Assembly (NCBI GenBank): GCA_946405135.1
Contig: CAMJGD010000001.1
Coordinates: 372,001-436,000, forward strand
Source: an uncultured Clostridiaceae bacterium
Lineage (GTDB): Bacteria > Bacillota > Clostridia > Clostridiales > Clostridiaceae
Reading direction: 5' to 3'
DNA length: 64,000 nucleotides
Under the pieces are notes generated by a model, which saw only the letters and a program-made list of their open reading frames with translations, was not told the DNA's origin and ran no database searches. Position numbers and translations under genes: made by a program. This document shows positions 35,683-44,274 of the stretch, piece after piece (positions within the stretch are counted from its first letter, which is position 1; each line of letters opens with the position of its first letter).

Positions 35683-36861
35683 TTATATATTTATTATCTT
35701 ATTATAGAAATCTATCAATTTTTTTTCTTGTTCTTCCCAAGAAAACCCGCTCTGAATTTTTAAAACATTTTTGCTGTATCCACATAACTTTTCATCATTA
35801 TGAATTAAAGAATTTATCTTATATCCTGTTTCTTTAAAATCAATATTTTTTATATCTATAACTTCACCTATATCATACCTTTTTACCACTGAACTCATAA
35901 ATTTTAAATTAGATATAATCATTGGCTTTCCTGCCATTATATAGTCAAAAAATTTATTAGGCGCCGAATAATCCATATTTTTTACAGTAGGTATACCTAA
36001 ATATACTAATAAATCAGCAAAAAAACCATAATTAAATAACTCCTGATGGCTTAACTTTCCTGTAAATATTACCTTATCTTTTACATTACACTTTTGAACT
36101 AATTCCTGTAATTTTTCAATATAATTAAATTTGTCTCCACCTGCAATCATAAATACGCAGTTTTCTACATAAGGCATGCTCTTTATTACTAAATCTAAAC
36201 CTCTTGATGGTTCTACTGTACCTGAAAATAATAGTATTTTTTTTTCTTTAGAAATATTATATTTTTTTCTTATGTCAATGCCTATATTATATTTTTTAGA
36301 GGCTTCATTAATACTTCTAGTATTATATATAACTATAGGTTTATATTTTAAATTGAATTGATTATATAATTCTTCAGAAATAATTTCATTTACTGTTATA
36401 GCTCCATCACAATATTTTATATATTCCCCTCTTGCTCTAACTAATAGTTTAGTTAATTCATATTTAAAATCACTGGTATGCCATTCTTTACATATGTAAT
36501 CCGGGAAAAATTCATGGGAATCACATATAAATTTAGCATTGTCCCTCCTAGATAATATATATCCTATTGGCCAAGTTTCAGTATCGTGACAATGGTATAT
36601 ATCAAAACTTTCAGAAAGATTATTAATTAAATCAAAATGAGCTAACAAGTTTTTTTCTACTAAAACAGTAGTACCTAAATTATACTTAAATAGTCTTTTA
36701 ATCTTTATACCTTCAAATTCTTCTTCCCTAGGTAAAGATTCATCTATTTCATTTTTACATATAACTGTAACATCAAAACCACTTTTTACAAGAGTCTTTG
36801 CCTCTTTATATACTCTTTTATCATTAATAAAACTGTTGTCTAATAACATAGCTACTTTCAT
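35683..36861 (-). CDS. Family 4 glycosyltransferase
   Basis: 392 residues of GT-B fold. It begins MKVAMLLDNSFINDKRVYKE and has the C-terminal donor region KKILLFSGTVEPSRGLDLVI and NKFFDYIMAGKPMI, where the usual ExxxxxxxE element appears in modified form. Typical of polysaccharide or glycoprotein glycosyltransferases acting in the cytoplasm. It has a good sigma D promoter at 36911-36937 and an AGGAGG ribosome site, so it probably heads a motility-controlled transcript through the genes below. Confidence 0.8.
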   Translation of the reverse strand: MKVAMLLDNSFINDKRVYKEAKTLVKSGFDVTVICKNEIDESLPREEEFEGIKIKRLFKYNLGTTVLVEKNLLAHFDLINNLSESFDIYHCHDTETWPIGYILSRRDNAKFICDSHEFFPDYICKEWHTSDFKYELTKLLVRARGEYIKYCDGAITVNEIISEELYNQFNLKYKPIVIYNTRSINEASKKYNIGIDIRKKYNISKEKKILLFSGTVEPSRGLDLVIKSMPYVENCVFMIAGGDKFNYIEKLQELVQKCNVKDKVIFTGKLSHQELFNYGFFADLLVYLGIPTVKNMDYSAPNKFFDYIMAGKPMIISNLKFMSSVVKRYDIGEVIDIKNIDFKETGYKINSLIHNDEKLCGYSKNVLKIQSGFSWEEQEKKLIDFYNKIINI

Positions 36862-36910
36862 ACAGTATCCTCCTATTAATGCTTAGACTTAAACTCTAGT
36901 TACTATAATT

Positions 36911-36937
36911 TTATCGTTAATTTAACTCAAATCTTTA
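36911..36937 (-). promoter_or_regulatory. Sigma D promoter before the glycosyltransferase at 35683
   Basis: On the minus strand TAAA (36937-36934), exactly 15 bases, then AACGATAA (36918-36911). It differs from the consensus GCCGATAA only in the first two bases. It is located about 50 bases upstream of the ATG. Confidence 0.7.
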
Positions 36938-36963
36938 AAAACAAAGCATCTACTAAATAGATA

Positions 36964-37491
36964 CTAAATACTATCAAACAACTTTCTTTTAACAAAATAG
37001 TAAGGATAATATACTAAATATATTAAGCCTATTCCAATAAGTGCAAATAGTATTTTGAAAAAATATATTACTTCTCCTAAATTTTTATCAATCCACATAG
37101 AAGCAAAACTTAATTTTTTCTCTACTGTTTCGCCATAACAATTATAAAGAATAGTTTTATCATTTTTTATTTTTGAACATATTAAAAAAACTTCGTTAAA
37201 GTCTGGGTAATCTCCATAGGAAGATGGTATATATAATTCATCAAACTGAAAATCATTAAGTTTATGTAGAAGTTCCTTATTATTTTTAAACATTGAATAT
37301 TTAAAAAATCCATCTTCACTTTCAATACATTTTATATTAGGATATTTTTCATTAAAACTTTTCACAGAACTCTTTTGTATTAAACAATATAAATTAATAT
37401 TTTCATTTTTATGCTTATTTTTAATATAATCTACAAGTTGTTCTATGACCTGTCCATTGGCTGACCTTATAAAAAAAATGTTCTTTTCCAT
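36964..37491 (-). CDS. Protein sharing the N-terminal domain of the gene at 38744, with C-terminal membrane helix
   Basis: 175 residues. The opening NIFFIRSANGQVIEQLVDYI and the later DELYIPSSYGDYPDFNEV align over some 150 residues with the first part of the deacetylase-like protein at 38744-40081 (MIIRSANLKVINNLI; DELYIPSSYNNFEDLYNV). It ends with a hydrophobic helix (FFKILFALIGIGLIYLVYY) and a basic tail. I do not recognise the domain; its alternating beta and alpha look suggests a Rossmann- or GT-like half. It has no sign of being a broken gene: good ribosome site and clean stop. Confidence 0.65.
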   Translation of the reverse strand: MEKNIFFIRSANGQVIEQLVDYIKNKHKNENINLYCLIQKSSVKSFNEKYPNIKCIESEDGFFKYSMFKNNKELLHKLNDFQFDELYIPSSYGDYPDFNEVFLICSKIKNDKTILYNCYGETVEKKLSFASMWIDKNLGEVIYFFKILFALIGIGLIYLVYYPYYFVKRKLFDSI

Positions 37492-37498
37492 TTATAAA

Positions 37499-38719
37499 TC
37501 ACCTTTTATCTAAAATATTGTTATATATGTTCAGTAATTTTTTCTCCATAATTGACCAGTTATAAATATATTTTATAGACTGCCTTGCATTAATACTATA
37601 TTTATTATATAGTTCTTCATCTGATAGTATTTTATAAATACTATTCCAAAATTCTTTAGGATTTTCTATATTATCTACCACTTCCCCACATATATACTTT
37701 TCATTTAAAACAACTTCTCTAATATGGGGCAAATTAGTACCAACTACAGGCAGCCCCATAATCATATATTCAAACATTTTAATAGGGATTGCCTTTACAT
37801 ACTTTCTAATATCATGCAATGGAACTAATCCTATTTTACTTTCTTTATAATAATCCCATACCTTTTCAAAGGATACATTGCCTTTAAAGAATACATTATC
37901 TGATAAATCATTTTCTTTTATATAGTTTTTAATGTCCTTTTGTAAATTACTATCATTTATTGGTCCAATAAATATAACACTTAGATCTTTTTTATATTGT
38001 TTTCCTATTTTTATAGACTCTAATATGTTCATAACCCCTCTAATTTTGGTTATGCCTCCGCAATAAATCAAATCATACTTTTTATCTTCTAACCTGGTTT
38101 CTTCTTTAGAATTTTTCATTAAATATTCTTCTAAAGGATAATTATAAATTAAATCTATCTTAGAACCTCCTAAGTATTTTTCAAATGCTTTATTTATATT
38201 TTCTTCTACATTTATGATAAAATCACATTTTGAAGCTTTTACTTTCTCCCAAATATATATAAAAAAATAAAATAAATACTTATTTATATTCCTTTTATTC
38301 TTATTATAGTCTAATACAATGTCTGCATAGGATTCATGAACATCATATATAACTTTAGGTGAAAAATCTAATTTTTTTAATTTTTCACATATTTGAAGTA
38401 AATATATGTCATGCAAATGATACAAATCACACTTTACCTCTTTGCACTTGCTTAAAATTTTTAAATATGTATCATATGAAAATCTTTCATATATAAAATT
38501 TTTATATTCAAATATTTTGTCTAAAACATTATATACTTTATAACATGGTTTAACTTCTATATATTTTATGCCATCCTTTGTGATGCCGCTTGAATCTTTT
38601 CTTCCAACATATATACAAGTAACATCATATCCATCATTTTTTAAAGATATAGCTTCTTTGTAATAAATTCTTGAATCCATTAATTTGTGAGTGGTAGAAA
38701 CCATACATACCTTTTTCAA
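37499..38719 (-). CDS. Family 4 glycosyltransferase
   Basis: 406 residues, GT-B fold, starting MKKVCMVSTTHKLMDSRIYYKEA with LYHLHDIYLL, KYDLIYCGGITKIRGVMNIL and IKMFEYMIMGLPVVGTN motifs. It is a clear paralogue of the enzyme at 41680-42885 along its whole length, so the two may add similar sugars at successive positions. The start is TTG at 38719, with GGAGGA at the correct distance. It is eight bases from the gene below. Confidence 0.8.
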   Translation of the reverse strand: MKKVCMVSTTHKLMDSRIYYKEAISLKNDGYDVTCIYVGRKDSSGITKDGIKYIEVKPCYKVYNVLDKIFEYKNFIYERFSYDTYLKILSKCKEVKCDLYHLHDIYLLQICEKLKKLDFSPKVIYDVHESYADIVLDYNKNKRNINKYLFYFFIYIWEKVKASKCDFIINVEENINKAFEKYLGGSKIDLIYNYPLEEYLMKNSKEETRLEDKKYDLIYCGGITKIRGVMNILESIKIGKQYKKDLSVIFIGPINDSNLQKDIKNYIKENDLSDNVFFKGNVSFEKVWDYYKESKIGLVPLHDIRKYVKAIPIKMFEYMIMGLPVVGTNLPHIREVVLNEKYICGEVVDNIENPKEFWNSIYKILSDEELYNKYSINARQSIKYIYNWSIMEKKLLNIYNNILDKR

Positions 38720-38743
38720 ACTATTCCTCCATACTACTATAAT

Positions 38744-40081
38744 CTATAAAATTCCATCTTTTAAAATTCTAACAAACTTTCTATCAGTGCTTTTCACATA
38801 ATTCCCTCTTTTAAAGTTTAAATACATCTTTACTCTGTCATTTAAACTATATCTCCAGTGTTCTGGATGCGCTAAAAATACAATAACCTTATCTCCTTTT
38901 TTTATGGCTTCTATTGGATTAAATTTATAAGAAAAACCATAATTACTCATAATATTGTTATCCATTATATGTGTTATAATATATTTTTCATATAATTTTT
39001 TATCATAAGCTTCTAATTCAATTCCAAAATAACTATAGTCTATATCTTCTAATAAAATGTTATTTGACACTTTTAAATCAACATTATATGGGTGTCCATG
39101 ATTCGCAACAGTTTTTACTTTAATATCAGCTTTTTTATCAAAATCAATTATTTCCTGCCTTAGTATTTTCCTGCATTCATCTATTTGTTCTTTATTAACA
39201 TTCAAAATATTATTTTTAATACAGTATTGTGCCAAGGTTTCGTAATGTAATCCAACTTCAAATTTATTTTGATTTATACTATGTATTAACTCCTTATCAA
39301 AGGTTTCCCATCTAAAATAATAGGTAGAAGATACCTTTTTTTCACATTCTATTTGAAACATTTTCTTTGTATTATCAGTAACAGAATCCACATCATGCCT
39401 TAAAATAAGGACCTTTTCATTTGAATCTTTATAATTATTTATATAATCTATCAATGATGTAACAATATAACCTTTCGCTTTAGCTAATTCAATATAACAT
39501 TTATAGTAATCAAACCTATTATTATATAATATAATATCTTTTAAGAATCTATCTCCTTTATCAGCTCTTATATCTTCTTTTAGGACTTTCTTTAATATTA
39601 ATTTTATATACCTTTTTCTTATTATTGAATAAACATTTTCTGAAAAAGTAAGCATTATTTTTATTAATTTTCTATATAAATTAGTTAAAACTATATCATA
39701 ATATCTAAGTGTAATTTCTTGCATATTTGAATTACAGTCAGACAATATATATTTTTTTGATTTTATTTTACTTGCTATTTCTAATACATTATATAAATCT
39801 TCAAAGTTGTTATATGATGATGGAATATATAGTTCATCATATATATTTTCATTAATAACATTTAATAAGCTTTTATCTTTCTTTAGAAATTTATAACCAA
39901 AAACATTATATTTATATATTAAAAACTTTATATTATTATGTTGTAATCTTAAATTTTCATATCCTGATTCATTAGTTAAACAATAAATTTCAACTTCTTC
40001 TTCAAACTTATTACTAATTAATTGAATTAAATTGTTTATAACTTTTAAATTAGCCGACCTTATTATCATTATTTTTTTCAT
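38744..40081 (-). CDS. Two-domain protein with C-terminal polysaccharide-deacetylase-like domain
   Basis: About 445 residues. The first 150 or so are homologous to the small protein at 36964-37491. The second half resembles the NodB-type polysaccharide deacetylase fold: LILRHDVDSVTDN gives the metal-binding HDxD, KFEVGLHYET a second metal His region, and VIVFLAHPEHW the late catalytic His. Members remove acyl groups from glycans or act on related amides. ATG at 40081 is chosen because GGTGA precedes it; ATG at 40111 follows the previous stop directly with no ribosome site. Confidence 0.7.
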   Translation of the reverse strand: MKKIMIIRSANLKVINNLIQLISNKFEEEVEIYCLTNESGYENLRLQHNNIKFLIYKYNVFGYKFLKKDKSLLNVINENIYDELYIPSSYNNFEDLYNVLEIASKIKSKKYILSDCNSNMQEITLRYYDIVLTNLYRKLIKIMLTFSENVYSIIRKRYIKLILKKVLKEDIRADKGDRFLKDIILYNNRFDYYKCYIELAKAKGYIVTSLIDYINNYKDSNEKVLILRHDVDSVTDNTKKMFQIECEKKVSSTYYFRWETFDKELIHSINQNKFEVGLHYETLAQYCIKNNILNVNKEQIDECRKILRQEIIDFDKKADIKVKTVANHGHPYNVDLKVSNNILLEDIDYSYFGIELEAYDKKLYEKYIITHIMDNNIMSNYGFSYKFNPIEAIKKGDKVIVFLAHPEHWRYSLNDRVKMYLNFKRGNYVKSTDRKFVRILKDGIL

Positions 40082-40111
40082 ATATTTCACCAATCCAAAA
40101 AAATTAGTCAT

Positions 40112-41548
40112 TTATAATAAATTAAATTTTTTTATTATTTCTCTACCAGATAACCCAATACCCTTATTATAATATATCTCTTTCATTAATTTTTTAAATA
40201 TCTTATTACAATCATTTTTATGTAAATCACCAAAAGAAGAATTATGCCATAATAATGTAAAAACTCCATTATAGTTTCTAACCGTTTTAATCAACTTTAT
40301 TGCTTCATATATTGATTGTTCGGTATTTAAAGCTAAATACTGAGGTTCTGTTAAAGTAACATCCATAACTATTAAAGGAATTTCACATATATTTAATGTT
40401 TTATTTCTTTTAATATCAAAAATTTTATATGGAAAACAACTTCCACATCTAAATCCAATCTGTTCACCATACCCTAAAGTACTGTCATAAAGCAACCCTA
40501 TTTTTTCACAATTGTTACAAATATTAATTATGTTAAACTTTAAATAGTGGCTTCTTCCGCCATAAATAGATTTAGGAGAGATCTGTTTTATAATATTATT
40601 TTCAATTATCATTTGTTCTAAATTTTCATTTGTATTAAAACTATAATGATATCCTACTTCACAACCACCCTCCAGCAAATAATTAATTAGTAACTTTATT
40701 TTAAAATCCTCAATGTTATATTTCCCATCTAATTGTGAATTTCCACCTGACATAAAATAAAAAGATGATGTGAAATTATATTTCCTTTCAATCTTTCTCA
40801 TATAATTAAAAGTATAAAAAGAGTCTTTTTTATAGTCTATCTTGCTTAAAACATGTAGAAATATATCCCTATATGCCAATTTAGTTTTTTTTATTTTTAA
40901 ATTTTGTATATCCTTTTTTAAAGGGTATGTATACTTAAAAGGTCTATCTACATCATGAGTTAAACAAGCTGCAAAATCATACTCTCCCCATATATTCTTT
41001 CTTTTATACCCTAGATTAAAGGAATCAATCCACTGCCATAACCATTCTATGTATTCATTAACTATAGGAATATGTAAAAAATTTTCTTTATAAGCTAAAC
41101 TCTCTTTTGCTGGAAATCTTCCATATATATCTTTATCTATTTTATCCCATAAAAGCACTTCTTCATATCTTGCAAGCATAAAAAACGAAGACTGAATTAT
41201 ATCCATGTTAGTAATTAAACAATTATTCTCTGTGTTTACATAACACTCTTCATTATCTTCTTTTGACAAATATATTACAGGAAAGCCTTTATACTTTTTT
41301 AAAGGGACTTTAGGCATACTGTCCATTGTAAGATACTTATCTGAAAATAAATAAGAAGGTTTTATATTTATTACATTTTTTTTATGTAGTATTTCATTAC
41401 TATAATTAATAAGCAGTATATTTTCATCTTTGATTTTTTGTAAACTTTTCATATATCTAACATCTATATTAAATATATGAAATATAGTTGAAAATGTATA
41501 TTCTATCTGTTTATAAAAATCATTATTATTGTAATATATATATATCAT
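40112..41548 (-). CDS. Polysaccharide-deacetylase family protein with extra N-terminal domain
   Basis: 478 residues. An N-terminal domain of about 200 residues (with DIIQSSFFMLARYEEVL and GRFPAKESLAYK) precedes a NodB-like domain with CLTHDVDRPFKY, EVGYHYSFNT and a late LLWHNSSFGD motif. This architecture occurs in surface-polysaccharide clusters. It is adjacent to the other deacetylase-like gene, giving two different candidates for glycan de-acylation side by side. It starts with ATG and has a GAGGA-like site within ten bases. Confidence 0.75.
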   Translation of the reverse strand: MIYIYYNNNDFYKQIEYTFSTIFHIFNIDVRYMKSLQKIKDENILLINYSNEILHKKNVINIKPSYLFSDKYLTMDSMPKVPLKKYKGFPVIYLSKEDNEECYVNTENNCLITNMDIIQSSFFMLARYEEVLLWDKIDKDIYGRFPAKESLAYKENFLHIPIVNEYIEWLWQWIDSFNLGYKRKNIWGEYDFAACLTHDVDRPFKYTYPLKKDIQNLKIKKTKLAYRDIFLHVLSKIDYKKDSFYTFNYMRKIERKYNFTSSFYFMSGGNSQLDGKYNIEDFKIKLLINYLLEGGCEVGYHYSFNTNENLEQMIIENNIIKQISPKSIYGGRSHYLKFNIINICNNCEKIGLLYDSTLGYGEQIGFRCGSCFPYKIFDIKRNKTLNICEIPLIVMDVTLTEPQYLALNTEQSIYEAIKLIKTVRNYNGVFTLLWHNSSFGDLHKNDCNKIFKKLMKEIYYNKGIGLSGREIIKKFNLL

Positions 41549-41567
41549 ACATTGTCCTCATATTAAT

Positions 41568-41687
41568 TTATTTTAATATATTGTTAACCAAAAAAACAGA
41601 AGAAACCGCTCCTATCAAAGAACCTTCTTTTCTAATTTTTTCATTATAACTCTCTAATCTAAGTACAATTGTTTTTAATTTATTCAT
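41568..41687 (-). CDS. Predicted 39-residue small protein
   Basis: ATG at 41687 overlaps the stop of the upstream glycosyltransferase (ATGAATAA), the usual sign of translational coupling. The product has a basic N-terminal half (MNKLKTIVLRLESYNEKIRK) and a short hydrophobic end (LIGAVSSVFLVNNILK). It is too short for most gene finders. It could be a real small protein or the remnant of a larger gene. Nothing similar is recognised. Confidence 0.4.
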   Translation of the reverse strand: MNKLKTIVLRLESYNEKIRKEGSLIGAVSSVFLVNNILK

Positions 41688-42885
41688 TGTCTCTTCTTTT
41701 ATCCAATAGATTATTATATATACTAATTAGCTTTTTTTCAGAACACTCCCAATTATATCTTTCTTTCACAGCTTGTATACCATACTTACTTAATTCATGA
41801 TAAAGATCTTCATTTTCTAATAAAGTTTTTATAGCTTCCCATATTTCTTTTTCATTCATTGGATTAACTAAAATTCCACTATTACTTTCACCTGTGAATT
41901 CCCTAATTGGTGGTAAATCGCTACCAACTATTGGTAAACCATATGCCATATATTCAAATTGCTTCATGGGTATATTTTTTTTATATTTAGGTATAGGTAA
42001 CAAAGTAACTATACCTATTTTACTTTTTTCTAGATATTTAGGTAATTCAGAAAAATCAATTCTACCTAATATATCTACATTTTTATTTAAGTTATTTTTA
42101 TTTATATAATCTAATAATTCATTTTTAAAATTGGAATCTATAGGTCCTATTAATAAAAACTTTAGATTATATCCATCGTTTTTTGCTAATTTTACTGCTT
42201 TAACTACTTGAAATATACCTCTTACTTTTGTTACTCCACCACAGTATATAATATCATAGGTCTTTTTTTCATGACTTATACTATTAATAGGTTCAATATT
42301 AGTAAAATTGTATACTATATTAACTTTGTTTTTGTCTAACCTATTTTTAAATCTTTTAAAAATATTTTTATCTGTAACTATTATATTGTCGCTTTTAGAT
42401 GCTTTCATGATTTCCCATAGACTCATATAATAAGAATAAAGCATCTTATTTATTGTGTATATACCCTTAGTTACATTATAATCCCTAATAGCATCAGGAT
42501 AAAACTCCCTATCTTCATATATTATCTTTGCTTTACTATTAAATTTTTTTAATTTATCTATAAGCATTAAAGAATATAAACCATGCAAATGATACACATC
42601 AAAATTTTCCTTAGAAGCTATTTCGAATATTCTATCAAAAGTTCTTTTACTAAAAGTATACTTATATGACAATGGCTTATTAAAAGAATTAAATGATTTA
42701 TTAGAATAACGTATAAATTTAAAATATTTTATACCTTGCTCAGTAATTCCTGTTTCTTCTTCGTTTGTATCACTCTTAACTATACATGTAACGTCATATC
42801 CATGATTTTTTAATGAACATGCTTCCTTCCAATACATTCTACTATCATAAAGATAGTTTTCTGTAGCTATTATACATGTATTCAT
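41680..42885 (-). CDS. Family 4 glycosyltransferase
   Basis: 401 residues, GT-B fold, paralogue of the enzyme at 37499-38719: NTCIIATENYLYDSRMYWKE, FDVYHLHGLYSL, YDIIYCGGVTKVRGIFQVV and MKQFEYMAYGLPIVGSDLPP match its stations one by one. GTAGGTGA lies just upstream of the ATG. An extended -10-like TGATATAAT about 45 bases upstream could give it its own promoter, but this is weak. Confidence 0.8.
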   Translation of the reverse strand: MNTCIIATENYLYDSRMYWKEACSLKNHGYDVTCIVKSDTNEEETGITEQGIKYFKFIRYSNKSFNSFNKPLSYKYTFSKRTFDRIFEIASKENFDVYHLHGLYSLMLIDKLKKFNSKAKIIYEDREFYPDAIRDYNVTKGIYTINKMLYSYYMSLWEIMKASKSDNIIVTDKNIFKRFKNRLDKNKVNIVYNFTNIEPINSISHEKKTYDIIYCGGVTKVRGIFQVVKAVKLAKNDGYNLKFLLIGPIDSNFKNELLDYINKNNLNKNVDILGRIDFSELPKYLEKSKIGIVTLLPIPKYKKNIPMKQFEYMAYGLPIVGSDLPPIREFTGESNSGILVNPMNEKEIWEAIKTLLENEDLYHELSKYGIQAVKERYNWECSEKKLISIYNNLLDKRRDNE

Positions 42886-42954
42886 CTATTCACCTACTTT
42901 TAAAAGCGTATTTTAGTTTTTCCATTATATCATCTCATTTCAAAATATACATTT

Positions 42955-44274
42955 TTAATCTATACAGTCTTTCCACCATACTATTTGAATATTTTTTGCG
43001 TATTTAATTAACTGATTTTTTATTTCAATAAAACTTTTGTCACTTTCTACGGAAACTAATATTATATCAATGTCAGACAAATTCTCTAAATAACTAATAT
43101 TACATACAAAAATTTCATCAGTAAATTTATACTCTTTATCACAAAAACTATCTAAAAAACACTTTACTTTTATACCATCTTTTATGCATTGTTTATATAT
43201 TAAGAAAGCGTTAGCTTTTGTACCAAATATAGCAATTTTACCATTTTTCCCGCATTTATCACTAAATATATGCTCACCTTTTTGAAGCTTATAAGTCCAA
43301 TTATAGTACTCTAATGATATTTTTTTTAAATCAATTTTATTATTGCTATTTTTATCATCTTTATCTAATAATAAATTTAAAACATATTTTGAATATATAT
43401 TTGAATTGCTTTCATGAGTCAAAATATGGTTTTCTAACATAAAGCTACATAATTTATTAAATAACATGCTGTTACAATCTTTAATGTCTAATGATTTAAG
43501 TGCCTCGTTTATAAATACATTTTCTAATTTATTTATAATTTTATTTTTATTTATTAAACTTATATCCGATCCATGTATCTTTTTTAACATTACTTCAAAT
43601 AACCTCATAGTACTACGAATCATCTTTTCCTTATTGAAGCATCCTTGATTACTGTGTTGTCTGTAATATATAAGAGGCTCTTTTATAAAATGTATTTTTG
43701 TATCTAATAAATTAACTTCGTACCAAAAAAGAGTATCACTCACTTCTCCCACATAAGAATTAAATCTTAAATTATTATTTTTAATAAAATTCATTCTAAA
43801 CATGACAGTTGGCATACACAAAGTTAGGCCTTGTTCGATATATTGAAATTTTTCATATACTATATCTTCATCTAATTCATATAATTTTCCCTTAGAGATA
43901 CCATTTTCATCAATATAAATTCTATTAGCTCCCACAAGAGATATGTCTTTATCTTTTTCTAATATATTTATTTCTTTTTCAAGTAAATCATCTTTCAATA
44001 TATCATCGTCATGTACTATTATTAAATATTCTGTATCACAAATATCTAAAGCCTTATTTAAATTTCCTACAAACCCTATGTTTTTATCATTTTTAATATA
44101 ATTTATTTTAGGAGAATTAAAATTTTTTATTATATCTCCAGTATTATCCGTTGAACAATTATCTAATATAATAAATTTAAAATTTTTATAAGTTTGATTT
44201 AACACACTTTCTATAGCTTTACTAATATACTTTTCTCTATTGTAAGTAATCATCGCCACAGTAAGTTTTATCAT
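42955..44274 (-). CDS. Family 2 glycosyltransferase with C-terminal Rossmann-like domain
   Basis: 439 residues. GT-A domain: LTVAMITYNREKYISKAIES, LDNCSTDNT and VHDDD as the metal site. The last 90 residues form a separate domain starting GKIAIFGTKANAFLIYKQCI and containing IDIILVSVESD, similar in plan to the N-terminal domain of the Rossmann-SGNH protein at 33366. Its ATG overlaps the stop of the E1 dehydratase gene (TAATG), so it may transfer the deoxysugar made by the genes before it. Confidence 0.75.
   Translation of the reverse strand: MIKLTVAMITYNREKYISKAIESVLNQTYKNFKFIILDNCSTDNTGDIIKNFNSPKINYIKNDKNIGFVGNLNKALDICDTEYLIIVHDDDILKDDLLEKEINILEKDKDISLVGANRIYIDENGISKGKLYELDEDIVYEKFQYIEQGLTLCMPTVMFRMNFIKNNNLRFNSYVGEVSDTLFWYEVNLLDTKIHFIKEPLIYYRQHSNQGCFNKEKMIRSTMRLFEVMLKKIHGSDISLINKNKIINKLENVFINEALKSLDIKDCNSMLFNKLCSFMLENHILTHESNSNIYSKYVLNLLLDKDDKNSNNKIDLKKISLEYYNWTYKLQKGEHIFSDKCGKNGKIAIFGTKANAFLIYKQCIKDGIKVKCFLDSFCDKEYKFTDEIFVCNISYLENLSDIDIILVSVESDKSFIEIKNQLIKYAKNIQIVWWKDCID

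Noticed and set aside
42890..42925. 11-codon ORF (MEKLKYAFKSR) upstream of the glycosyltransferase at 41680
   Set aside because: Too short, no ribosome site, and it merely contains the ribosome site of the next gene.
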